Part shown: positions 32,848 through 42,737 of the stretch, one piece after another
How positions within the stretch are numbered: the stretch's first letter is position 1
How the letters are laid out: every line of letters starts with the position of its first letter
DNA from: Eutreptiella sp. 'Long Island Sound 2002'
Lineage: Eukaryota > Euglenozoa > Euglenophyceae > Eutreptiales > Eutreptiaceae
Direction: 5' to 3'
Assembly (NCBI GenBank): GCA_964036045.1
Contig: OZ038383.1
Coordinates: forward strand, 60,207,725-60,271,724
Length of the DNA: 64,000 nucleotides
Translations under genes and position numbers: made by a program
The notes under the pieces: generated by a model
What the model was told of the DNA's origin: nothing
Database searches by the model: none
The model's input: only the letters and a program-made list of their open reading frames with translations

Positions 32848-34149
32848 AGGCGGAAGCCACCATCCGCCAAGGCCTGGAGGGGGAAAAACAACCTCATGGT
32901 GGAAGGGCTGCTCCAGCACGTCCTGATTGCAGCCACCTACGCCACGGCGTCCACCTCCCGCCTCTGGGAGGACCGCCCCTCCCCACCTGTAGCCCAGGCA
33001 GCGCAGGACGCCCCCACTGCCAAGGACATCCACCAAATCCTCAACATGCGAGCACCCCCGAAGACCCACCCCGTGGTCCGCCCCATCGAGCTCGTCAGCT
33101 GGGACGCAATGGACGCCCCCCCGGCCACCACGGAAGTCCACATCCTCAAACACCGGGACATCTGGTGGACAGTGGAATGGGACGACCACGGCAAGGTCAG
33201 ACAGGCAGCGGCACACGCCCCTGACGACGAAATCCCGCCCCCACCACGCGGAGGGGACCGCTTGCGACTCGCCGCCCGCGTCCCCCACACCCGAGAGGCA
33301 GCCTGGGAAGCGCTGCACTACGCCCTCTACTGGGAGCAGGGGGCGCCAGGGGACCCCCTCCGCCGGGAACGCACCTCAGCATGGACACGCCACGCCACCC
33401 GCTACACGGCCCACATGCGCCGCCACAGAGCAGGCACCGGGCACCGGCTCCTGGCCTGGCCCAGGGACCCGCCGGACGCCCTGCAGGAGGCCAAGGAGAC
33501 GCTTGGCATCATGACCAAGCAAGTGTTCCAGCTGAAGGACGCCGTCTGCACGTCCAAGCCCGACGTCCCAGCCACCCAGGAACACCCCGTGTTTGCACCG
33601 GGCGAAGCACCGGTACAACAGCCCCAGGGCGCGCCTCCCCAACGAGTACGGCCCGATGCCCGGCGCCGCCAGGGTGCGCAGAAGCGCAAGGCCCCCACAC
33701 AGGCCAAACCCGCACCCAAGCCAAAAGCCAAGCCGAAGAGTTGGACCGAAGAGGAAGCCGCCGCCCTGTATCCGGAGTACGCCATAGGTACCAGGGTGCA
33801 GCTGCCCTTCGAATACGCCACGGCCGCAGGCCCCTCCACGTGGATATGGGCCGCAGGTGAGGTCAAGCACCGGTACCGCGTCATGGCGAATCACCAGGGG
33901 TTCCGGATCCACGTCAAGTGGGACCCAGCCACCCCCCACGACAAGAAGGTGCGGGGCACCATCGAACTCTGGCGAGCCCGAAACGGCCGTGACATGGTCC
34001 CCATGCAGCTGTGCACCCCCGACACGGAGTACCTCACCAGCACGGAGTACACGGGCCAAGTCCACAATGCATGGCCCCTACCCCAACCCCGGAAGCGGAA
34101 CCGCAAGGCGCCCGCAGCTCAGGGTGTCATCGACCTCCTTGACGCCTGA
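32848..34149 (+). pseudogene. Non-LTR ORF1-like protein, part 2, with barrel-like C-terminus
   Basis: In the same frame as the preceding ORF, open from 32848, first Met-type codon 32896, ending at TGA 34147-34149. It has DIHQILNMRAPPKTHPVVRP, the short segment DIWWTVEWDDHGKVR, a His/Arg-rich part, and a Lys/Pro/Gln-rich linker (QKRKAPTQAKPAPKPKAKPK). The C-terminal ~110 residues look folded: YAIGTRVQLPFEY, STWIWAAGEVKHRYRV, FRIHVKWDPATPHDKKVRG, DTEYLTSTEYTG. Alternating aromatic/basic strands of this kind resemble chromo- or Tudor-type barrels, which is only a resemblance. Downstream coding continues in the same frame after the TGA. Confidence 0.5.
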
Positions 34150-35548
34150 CGGGGCCCGGGCCGGACAGGGCCCACCGCCAGAGCTACCGGTCCCCAGCAA
34201 CCGGCGCCTACGGAGGCCCAAGCCCGCATCAACATCCTCAACGAATCCGCGGTCACCTACGACCCCGCCAAGGCTGCCACACTGCAAGCCATGCCCGCAC
34301 CGCACCCCAAAGGCGCAGACCCCCTTGGGTTCCTGGAGCAAGCCCTCCGCAGAGCGGACCAGCCCGAACCAGCACCGGTCCTGGACCCTGAGGGGAACAA
34401 GTATCACACCCACTGGCAACGAGGGCTGCCCCTCTACCACCAGACGTCGGTCACGGTGCATGCCCAACCCGACCTCGGAATGGAAGGTCGCGTCGGGGCG
34501 TACCACTGCCTGGGAGCCGCCTGGCAGTTAAACGTGCTTCTCACGCACGTCCCATTCGGTGAGGAGACCAAGGACTTCCTGGACGCCCTGAGACTGGCGT
34601 ACCGCCGCCTCTCCCTCCTGGCGCCAACCATCATCATAGGCGACCTAAACGCTGCCTCCACCCACGACGACCGCACCGGCCCGCCCACAGCCACCGACAT
34701 AGCTGTCCGGGACGCCATGCACCAACTGGGCCTCACCGACCTCACAGCAGGACTCCCCGGCACACCCTCCCATTACCCTCGACAAGCCGTCACACTCACC
34801 CCACCCGCATCGACACGTGCTATGGAGATGCAACCACGGTGCGCGTCCACGAGGCAACCTACGGGGACCTCCCGCCCGCGGGCATGGGCCACGGACCTGT
34901 CTACATGGACCTCATCATCCCCAACCTACCCCCACCCGAGGCCATCCTGCCGGACGACACCCTCCCACGCACACTGCGGCTCCCGCCCGAGGACGACCAC
35001 GCCGCCTGGCACAGGTATAATAGTGCCCTACAAGCCATCCTGCGCCGCCAGGATGCGCCAACACTCACCACCGCCATGCGCCGGGCGGCACAAGCATGCG
35101 GCATGGAGCGCGACACCAGCCACACGGGAGCGCCACCGGACCTCCCCCTCCAACAGCTTGTCCATGACATCTGGACCAGGAAAGGGGAACACACCACCCT
35201 GCTGCGCCCCATCAAACCGGAGGCACGCGACCGAGACGCTAACCTCCGCGCGCTCCTCACCACCCGCCGCCACCAGCTCCAGGAATGGCACGCCCATCGC
35301 AAAGCGGCCGCAGCCAAGGAACGCGAGAGATACGGCAGAAACGACACGCCGTACAAGTCCCTGCGGTACGTCAGCCGCATCCTGGAGGACACGGGGCGCC
35401 GTACCATCCACACGGTGCCAACCCCCAAGGGGGGCCTCAGCAACGACCCGGACGCCGTCCTCCAGGCAGTCCTGGACAGCTTCCAGTCACAACACGGGGA
35501 CGCCCTCCCCGAGCTCAACCCCCATACCAGAAGCACCATCCGCGAACA
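34150..35548 (+). pseudogene. Non-LTR ORF2 start: apurinic-type endonuclease and linker
   Basis: Reads 34150-~34800 in one frame and ~34800-35548 in another. The endonuclease signatures are NVLLTHVPFGEETKDF, IIIGDLNAAS (catalytic Asp/Asn), then across the frameshift TRIDTCYGD and GHGPVYMDLII. The last is the place of the usual S-D-H-x-P-V motif, here with Gly for Asp, so catalysis is doubtful. The linker to RT follows (TPYKSLRYVSRILED, LQAVLDSFQSQHGD). The protein is cut at 35548, just before RT would start, by AT-rich sequence of the LTR element. Such endonucleases nick the target to prime reverse transcription. Confidence 0.7.
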
Positions 35549-35940
35549 GTTTTTGTGTCCTCCATTAGGAGTATTGCTCCGCCCTGGCCCTTGGTCAGGA
35601 CGTCCAGTAGAACGCTGTTTATACAGCGATCGCCGTCCGCATTAGAGCGTTCGACTGTACCCTAGTGGGCAAGCATGCATGCTCTAGGGAGGGAGTCCTG
35701 AATTCAAACCCCACTACCCCCAATTTTTTACCAAAATTTTTGCCGCGGGCTGGCGACTTTTGAGGTACATCATGCACCGTACATCCAACTGTTTCTCAAT
35801 GGTACCTACAGTGTGATAGGCTTCTCTGAACTGATGGGAATGCCCTTGGCTGGTTCAATGCATTTTCTGAGGTAATTTTGGGGGAATTTGAGCCTTTTTC
35901 CTTGGTCCTACTAGCTTGATCAACTAGTACCCCATGGGGG
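35549..35940 (+). other. 3' interior of the LTR element with a tRNA-like segment
   Basis: AT-richer than the nested LINE and without a supported gene. A box A-like TACCCTAGTGG-type string (35658-35668, one mismatch) and a box B-like ATTCAAACC (35702-35710, one mismatch) are followed by T6 at 35725, as in a tRNA-derived pol III unit, but no cloverleaf forms. The segment ends ATGGGGG, a short polypurine run at the 3' LTR edge. Confidence 0.45.
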
Positions 35941-36674
35941 AGTAAGAAAAAGTCACTGCCTTGTCTTTCTTGGGGGACTTGATCCAGGCTTAGCCCCCCA
36001 TAAAAGCCTTTTGTTGATGTTGAGACTAACTGAATCATTTTTATCTTTCTTTTGAGGTTTAAAGTACACTTTCTCAAAGTAACTAGGGCTATAACGCTAG
36101 TCTTTGCATGAAGTTCACCCCTACCACTCAACTGAGCGGAGGTATCTTCGTACATGGAGGTAATATCGAAAAAAGGTAGGCACTTCATGCCTAAGGTCTT
36201 GTAGGTTAAGCCTAGTGGTCCCCCAGCCTTAAGACCCCTATACTCAACTGATTCTACCACGTATTGTGGTTCTACTTGTTAACTATTTCTGAATTCTGTT
36301 GCTTGGCCTTGCTGGCCAAGCAATGTCCTGTGTCTGGCCTAACTCGTATGCCCGGGATTCCTAACAAACTTCATTTCATCCAGAAGAGTGCACATGAAGT
36401 TCTTGGTGGTATCTTGGAGGCTTGAGACTTGCCAGTTTTCACATAAAATCATCTATTTTGTTTATAAACCATTGGAGCTTTGTATTTAGATCTACTTTTG
36501 TTCATCTGCAGCCCATTGTGGAAGGACTTATCCTGATTTTATTGATCCGGTGCCTGGACTTGCTCTACTTTACTTTTGTGTGGACTTCATTTTGACTTGT
36601 GGAAAATCAGCAAGGGATTTCTAAAACATATACAAGGAACAAACACAAGTGTGAGCAAACCAGAAACCTTTTCT
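35941..36674 (+). repeat. 3' LTR
   Basis: 734 bp, a direct repeat of 29494-30242. It starts AGTAAGAAAAAGTCACTGCC and ends CCTTTTCT, followed by the CAGAT target duplication. Confidence 0.9.
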
Positions 36675-36769
36675 CAGATCGCATAAGGTCCCCACACCTC
36701 TAAAGCACCGCCTGTTTATTAGACCTTTACCAATGGGGTCCAACAGTGGTAACAATAACTGAAACTCCA

Positions 36770-36820
36770 GGTTAGGGTTAGGGTTAGGGTTAGGGTTAGG
36801 TTTGGGGTTAGGGTTAGGGT
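36770..36820. repeat. Interstitial telomere-type TTAGGG repeats
   Basis: About eight copies of GGTTAG/TTAGGG on the + strand with one disturbed unit (GGTTTGGGG), placed 95 bp after the LTR element. An internal site is sure because unrelated sequence continues on both sides. Confidence 0.9.
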
Positions 36821-36830
36821 TTTGGTTTCT

Positions 36831-36985
36831 GGCATACGGTAGGATACGGCGGGGAAAGCAGGATACGGCAGTATAGGGCAGATACGGCAGAATACGGCAG
36901 GATACAGCAGGATACGGCAAGATACGGCAGGATACGGCATATGGCAGGATACAGCAGGATACGGCAGGATACGGCAGGATACGCG
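36831..36985. repeat. GCAGGATACG decamer array
   Basis: About 15 degenerate copies of a 10-bp unit (GCAGGATACG, with variants such as GCAGATACG and GCATATG) following the telomere-type repeats. The minus-strand open frames rich in Cys/Pro/Tyr are repeat translations. Confidence 0.9.
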
Positions 36986-37122
36986 TATTACAGGAAGACG
37001 GTCCTATTAGGGAAACCCTATTTATATTTGGAAAACCTGAGCTACATCAAGAATAGGCAGGAGCAAGCAGAGGCACAAACCAAACAATATCATCAAAGCA
37101 ATCAACAGTCGAAGAAAACCGT

Positions 37123-38087
37123 ATGGACACCAAGGACACTGCTGAAAAAACGACGCCCTCAGTGGCACCGGCAAAGCCGGCACTGAAGGCCAGCTCTGGT
37201 GAACCTAAAGTGAGGAGCCTGTACCTTCAGTGCCCTTAAGTGGGCTTTTGGACGATTCCCTGGAGGGCTTGGGAGCTGCCTTCAGTGGACATTTCGCGGG
37301 AAGACCTGAAGGCAAAGACAAGGAGAAGGAGAAGGAAGCAGTATATATGGATGTCGAAGAGGAAGACCCTGGGGATGAAAACGAACCATCCAATGAGGTA
37401 CCCTTCGATGTCAAACCTGCTGAGAGCACGCCGAGCGCCTCTGATCACCCTGCAGTATCCTCTCGAACTATCACTACACTCCCGGCCACACATCCAGAGG
37501 CATCCTCAGCCACAACCACTCCATCTATGTCTGAGGGTCCAGGCTTTACTGCAATGTCTCACCCCACATATCCTGTGACTCCAGCGGCGACTGCGCCGCC
37601 TATGGCGACTGCAGTCAGCGAACGAGTGGCATCCAGCTCCACCTACACCAGTATTCGTGAGTCTATGCCGCGTTGCTACGATGATGACTATCACAGACCC
37701 GCTACGTGTGTGTACATGACCGATATACCTGGCTATGCAACACCTGAGACTGCCTATACCATGCTAGCACCTGGCTTCACCTCTCTAGGTGGCCCACGGG
37801 GCCCTGAGTCATGTGGGGGAAGGAGCAGAGGATCAAGAAGATCCTCAAACAAGTCCTTGATGCAGTCGGATATACGAGAAGCTCTTCGAGGAGGCAGTGC
37901 AGACCTACTGGGCGATCCAACTCATGAAACTAGGGCTAAATTAGAGCCCCTGATTCCTCTACAAGGGTCACCTACGACGATGGGAGCTTCTGCACATCAT
38001 CTACAAGCCAACCCTCTGGTGGCAGGGCTCACTCACATCCTCGGAGGCGTGAGGAGCCGACCTATGCCGACCCCTGCACTAATATGA
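37123..38087 (+). pseudogene. Gypsy gag, N-terminal region
   Basis: Starts at ATG 37123 (MDTKDTAEKTTPS) and after ~36 codons continues in another frame from ~37230 (SGLLDDSLEGLGAAFSGHF) to 38087. It has an acidic run (KEKEAVYMDVEEEDPGDENE), a Thr/Ser/Pro-rich middle and a C-terminal part with DIREALRGGSADLLGDP. The composition fits the matrix/N-terminal part of a gag polyprotein. Only position before capsid supports that role. Confidence 0.5.
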
Positions 38088-38157
38088 AGGACTCCCTTTG
38101 TATCAGGAACGGCCCAGCCGCCCTCCAGCGATGTGGAGAACTCCACCTGAGCCGAGC

Positions 38158-38976
38158 TGGACCAGTTGGGACTAACAGCCCTAAGGGCTATGGTTGATGT
38201 TGAGCCTTACCGCTCCAGTGACTTGGGCGGTTATCCTTCTGATCATGAGCCGCCATCTCTGACGTCTGCTTCACCCTCTGAGGGCGATGACCCTGAGGAA
38301 CCCGAGAACCCGAGTGGCAAGAGGAAAAAAAAAAGAGGAACACCAAGCGCAACGAGAGACGCAGGTCCAAGGAGGCTAGGGCCATCGCGACCTCCAAGAT
38401 CTCGGTGAATGTGCCTGAGTTCACCAGGAAGGACCGCAACGAGTTTTGCTGTTCCTGAGAATGACCGGCCAAACTCACGCTAGTGGTTGGGTGAAGTGTG
38501 ATCTGCTCCTGCAGTGTTGCGAGACCAAGTACCTGGAGAAGCAGGTCAAGCAGATCGTGACAAAGTCCGCTACCTTCGCCGAGGTGTTGGATGCCTTAGA
38601 GAGGCAGTACCCTTCCTATGAGACCGACCTCTCCATCTGGACCGAGATCCAGAACCTGGCTGTGTTGCCTAATGACCCCAAGGCGGCCCGAATTTCCGAG
38701 TTGCTGGCCGACTTGGACCACTGGGTAGGGCGACTGATGCCCGCTTCTTATGGCAGCGACGAGCTGCTATTCTGCTTGGTGGCCAGGATCCCACGAAATG
38801 TTTGGGATAAATGTTGGGCAACGGCAGAGGGCAAGGCAAGAACCCTGACCTATGAGGACTTCTCTGTGCTGCTTTTGGAGCTCGGGTTGGAGAAAGAAAG
38901 CAACCAGTACCTGAATGCCTACCGCCCTGGAGGAGGCGGCTCTAGGAGCCATGGCCGGGGGTACCAGGGAACCTGA
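38158..38976 (+). pseudogene. Gypsy gag, capsid-like region
   Basis: An acidic/basic linker (38166-38400: EGDDPEEPENPSGKRKKKR) is followed, after a frame change near 38440, by FLRMTGQTHASGWVKCDLLL, QIVTKSATFAEVLDALERQY, LSIWTEIQNLAVLP, ISELLADLDHWVGRLM and ARIPRNVWDKCWATAEGKAR, ending with a Gly-rich run. The helical F...W...LL pattern is that of the retrotransposon gag capsid family. The part from ~38736 onward is present a second time, split between 41099-41136 and 44249-44580. Confidence 0.7.
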
Positions 38977-39104
38977 CCTGGACAGGGGACTACTGCCCAA
39001 AATGCTCCCATTATGAGCAATGTCCAGGAGCTCTTCTGGTGTGATGCCAGAGATGAGCAGGGTTGTTTGCTTCATGCCCCTGATTGCCACCAGTGTAATT
39101 GAGG

Positions 39105-41098
39105 CTGTAGGTTTGAGGTTTGATTTTGCGGGTACTAGACGCCTTTCGGCCCCGGGGGGCCACCTGGTCGGGCCAGGTGATATCCTCCCCACCGGGTCCT
39201 AGTGGGGGGCCCTCCAAGACGCACCTCCTGCCTGGTGGCGGAGTCCCCCGGGTTCACAGGGCTGGGAGCCCCGTCCCTCCCCGGCTTCCCCGTTTTCCCA
39301 CTCCCCGGTCAGTGCATCCATTCGCAGCCGTGGCTGCGGGCGATTACCCACCGCGTCGCCCCCCTAATGCGTGGTCGCCCGGGGCGCCGGCGCGGCGGGG
39401 CCCGTGCTACTGGCTCGTCGCCAGTGGGACTCCCTTGGGCTGGCGCGGAGGCTGCCTAGCCTAGGGGTTGGGGCGTGGCGCAGTGCGCCACTACTGCCTT
39501 GGCGGGTGGAGTGCGTCCGTGTGTGCGCGGCACCCGCGGCCGCTTTGGGGGGCTCGGGCTGGTACCTGGTGTTGTGTCTCTCCCGTTTCCCCCTTCCTGC
39601 CCCGTGTGTCCCGCGGTGTGTGTGGCGGGCCTTCATGTCCGGGTGTCCCTTATCCTCGCTCGCTGGTACGCCATTCCACGCGGTCTGTGCGTTCAGCTAG
39701 CTCGGTCCGGTTGCCCTTCTGGTAGTCCCCGCGTGCCCTTTGCGTGTGTGTGCGCTTGCGCTCCCGCGGCGTCCGTTTCCCCCCCCCTGGGTCGTGTGGC
39801 GTGCGCACCTCGCGTGGTCCCGGCACTGGGCGCTGGTAGGGCCGTTCCACGTGGTCCGTGCCCCTCCGCGTGTCCTGCCTCAGTCCCTTGCTCCATCTGG
39901 CGTGCTGGAGGGGGGGGGGCGGTCCGGTCCCGGTACCCCCGTACCTGGCTCGGGGCTGTTCGCCACCCACGTGCTGTGGGCGCGGGTGTGTGGGTGTGGG
40001 GGCCCAACACTGTCCCCTTGGCCTGCATGCCCCGTGGGGGCTGCGTGCCGCGGGGGTGGTGGGGGGCCGTCCCCGGGGGGGGGGTGGCCTGCAACTGTTG
40101 TGAGGGGCGTCTGGTGTCAGGCGCTGTCCCTCCCCCGACCGCCTGTCCTCTTGGGCGGGCAGCCGGGGTACCGCGACCCGTGTGTTCCGGGTGCGGTCGG
40201 TGCGAGCGTGGGGGCCCAGCACCGGTTCCACAGCGTGTGCCCTTGCAGGCTGGCGTTGCTCGCTGTGGGGGTGGCGGAAGGGCGTCCCCGGGGGGGGTGC
40301 CTTCCACTGTTGTGAGGGGCGTCTGAGGTCAGGCGCTCCCCCTCCCCCGACTGCCCACCCACTGGGCGGGCTGTTGTGGTCCGCCACCCACGTGCCACGT
40401 GCGCGGGCGTGTGGGTGTGGGGGCCCATCACTGTCCCCTTGGCCTGCATGCCCTGTTGGGGCTGCTTGCCGTGGGGGTGGTGGGGGGCCGCCCCCGGGAG
40501 GGGTGGCCCGCCACCGTTGTGAGGGGCGTCTGGTGTCAGGCGCTGTCCCTCCCCCGGCCGCCATTCCTCTGGGGCGGGCAGCCGGGGTCCGCGACCCGTG
40601 TGTCCCGGTTGCGGTCAGTGCGGGCGTGGGACCCAGCAGCAGCCCCACAGCGTGCACCCTTGCGGGCCGGCGTTGCTCGCTGTGGGGGTGGCGGAAGGGC
40701 CTTCCACCGTTGTGAGGGGCGTCTGTGGGCAGGCGCTCCCCCTCCCCGAACTGCCCGCCCACTGGGCTGGCTGTTGGGGTCCGCCAGCCACATGCTGTGG
40801 GCACGGGCGTGTGGGTGTGGGGGCCCAACACAGTCCCCTTCACCCGCATGCCCTGTGGGGCCTGCGTGCCGCGGGGGTGGTGGGGGGCCGTCCCCAGGGG
40901 GGGTGGCCGGCCACCGTTGTGAGGGGCGCCTGGTGTCAGGCGCTGTCCCTCCCTCGGCCGCCCGTCTTCTGGGGCGGGCAGCCGGGGTTCCGCGACCCGC
41001 GACCCTGCACCTGCCCCACAGCGTGCACCCTTGCGGGTCGGCGTTGCTCGCTGTGGGGGTGGCGGAAGGGCGTTCCCGGGGGGGTGCCTTCCATTGTT
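39105..41098. mobile_element. Family L fragment inserted in gypsy gag, copy 3
   Basis: Gag sequence stops after CACCAGTGTAATTG, and the family L opening GTTTGAGGTTTGATTTTGCGG begins. The first ~750 bp follow copy 1 closely; from 39.9 kb it consists of ~207-bp monomers. At 41098 gag resumes at a point ~365 bp earlier in the gene. No coding sequence is recognised. If the minus strand is sense, the 3' end is at 39105 and the 5' end is truncated at 41098. Confidence 0.75.
39950..41098. repeat. ~207-bp alternating monomer array in family L
   Basis: GTTGTGAGGGGCG(T/C)CTG recurs at about 40098, 40309, 40515, 40709 and 40916, with a truncated last unit at 41096. Two monomer types alternate: one continues GTCAGGCGCTGTCCCTCC...GGGCGGGCAGCCGGGG, the other AGGCGCTCCCCCTCCC...CTGGGCGGGCTG and holds the GTGTGGGTGTGGGGGCCCA block. 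The higher-order period is ~410 bp. Confidence 0.85.
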
Positions 41099-41154
41099 GT
41101 GATGCCCGCTTCTTATGGCAGTGACGAGCTGCTATTAGATTCGGTCCACGCGAG

Positions 41155-41640
41155 GCAGGCGACGGTGAAATGCGGCAGGGAGCAACAGGAAGGCGACAGG
41201 GTGGCGACAGGAAGACGACAGAGTGGCGACAGGAAGACGACAGGCCAGCGGCAGGAAAGCGGCAGGGAAGCGACAGGAAGCCACAGGCAGGCGACAGGAA
41301 GGCGACAGGGGAGGTGCGACAGGAGGGCGACAGGAGGGCGACAGGGCGGCGACAGGGTGGCGACAGGGAGACGACAGGGAAGCGACAGGAAACAAGACAT
41401 AGCGACAGGATAAGCGACAGGAAAGCGACAGGAAGACGACAGGAGGGCAACGGGGCTAGCGGCGACAGGGAAGCGACAGGGAAGCGACAGGCGAAAGCGG
41501 CAGGGGAGCGACAAGAGAGCGACAGGAGAGCGACAGGAGAGCTGCAGGGTGTTTTTGTGCGACAGAAAGGCGACAGGAAGGCGACAGGAAGGCGACAGGG
41601 GTGCGACAGGAGAGCGACAGGCCTGTGGAAGACAACAAGT
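41155..41640. repeat. CGACAGG minisatellite, left array
   Basis: Degenerate tandem units of 8-11 bp built on GCGACAGG (for example AGGAAGGCGACAGG). Open frames (+ rich in Gly/Asp/Arg/Gln, - rich in Cys/Arg/Leu/Pro/Ser) are repeat translations. Confidence 0.9.
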
Positions 41641-42134
41641 GGGACAAAATAGTACATGGATTTTTATACAGGTGGATATATGTAAAGGAAATGAGAACCA
41701 ATGTTTTACATTTATTTGGATTCTTATGAAGATGTCATCTCATTGTTAGATGGATAAACTTGTAGCGTTTGGTGAATTTTCATCTTTTATCGATTCATTC
41801 CGCAGGTAGATTTCGCCTGAAACTGAGAACTAAATGATAAAGACAATGACGTTGGTGTTTTTCTACATGTGATGTATGCCACAGCAACATTTTGGCAGGT
41901 TTTGTGCCGCATTATGGGCTCGGGCTGGGAATCCAAAGTTTCCTAAACTGTGGTGTGCAGTCTGTTTGCTAATGATAGTTTCAGGTGACTTGGGGTAGGA
42001 ATGACAAGTCCCACCTAATGTCCGACGTCCCACCACAAGAGTGGGAAACAGAGGGGATGAAGAAAGTGAGGTAGAGTACCTGCTGGCTTTATGCATGCGC
42101 ATGGGCCTGGGTCAATGAGCAGCTCTGGCCAACA

Positions 42135-42737
42135 ATGCAGCCTAATGTGAACTGCGAGCACGGCAGCTGGTTGGGGACGGAGCGCGGCAAGAGGATTTGC
42201 GCAAAGTATTGCGGGATGAATACGGCTGATTGGCTGGCTGCTGTCAGGAAGCTACGGGAAGAGGTGTTGAAAAAGTACACGAAGTACGACGCCCCGGCTT
42301 GGAACATCAAGTTTTCGTCCGATTTCTTGAATGTGGCCGACATGTCTGCCATGGACCTTCATGAGGCTCAGCGAGTGCGGGCACGTAGCTCCAGTGCACC
42401 ACCTCCTGGGCCTTTGCATGGTACTGAGGCAACGGCCCGACGAAACCGAGAAGGGACGGTTGCAACCCTCCTACGCAGGGAGTTGGCGGCACCGAACGCC
42501 CACGAGGATGGCAATAACCTGACCACCAATGCCTATCGCAACAAAGTGTGTATCAATCCTTGGAGGTTGTGCAACTCGCGAGTGCCGGTTGACTGCTCCA
42601 AAAATTTGTGTGCCACTTGTTGCCGTGGGCTTGGGGTGGCCCTGTTGGTAGTTCCCAACGCTCTGGGTGTTGGTCATGCAATGCCAGGGTGCTTGAGCAA
42701 TCCAATGGTATGCCATTCCGTTGGAAGTGCACGGTGA
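42135..42737 (+). CDS. Hypothetical ORF 1 of the TIR element
   Basis: 200 codons from ATG 42135. The first ~70 residues look like real protein: KRICAKYCGMNTADWLAAV, REEVLKKYTKYDAPAW, SDFLNVADM. The later part, with RNREGTVATLLRRELAAPN and a Cys-rich stretch (CSKNLCATCCRG), may be out of frame. No family is recognised. In PIF/Harbinger elements a second ORF often encodes a Myb-like DNA-binding protein, but I see no clear Myb tryptophan spacing. The last part overlaps the 432-bp duplication. Confidence 0.35.
   Translation: MQPNVNCEHGSWLGTERGKRICAKYCGMNTADWLAAVRKLREEVLKKYTKYDAPAWNIKFSSDFLNVADMSAMDLHEAQRVRARSSSAPPPGPLHGTEATARRNREGTVATLLRRELAAPNAHEDGNNLTTNAYRNKVCINPWRLCNSRVPVDCSKNLCATCCRGLGVALLVVPNALGVGHAMPGCLSNPMVCHSVGSAR

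Larger units (their letters stand above)
29494..36674 (+). mobile_element. Complete LTR retrotransposon insertion with foreign interior
   Basis: Two direct repeats, 29494-30242 and 35941-36674, bound the element, and CAGAT is present immediately outside each end (29489-29493 and 36675-36679) as a 5-bp target-site duplication. The LTRs start AGTAAGAAAA and end TTTTCT, so the terminal dinucleotides are AG...CT rather than the usual TG...CA. A primer binding site for initiator-Met tRNA follows the 5' LTR, and a short ATGGGGG polypurine run precedes the 3' LTR. The start of a gag-like ORF remains, but most of the interior is the GC-rich ORF1/endonuclease part of a non-LTR element, and no LTR-type pol is visible. 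It cannot move on its own now. Confidence 0.85.

Noticed and set aside
36770-36820. True chromosome end
   Set aside because: Only ~51 bp of repeats, with long unrelated sequence on both sides.
41170-41652. Gly/Asp/Arg/Gln-rich ORF in the CGACAGG array
   Set aside because: Repeat translation with no conserved start; the opposite strand is equally open.
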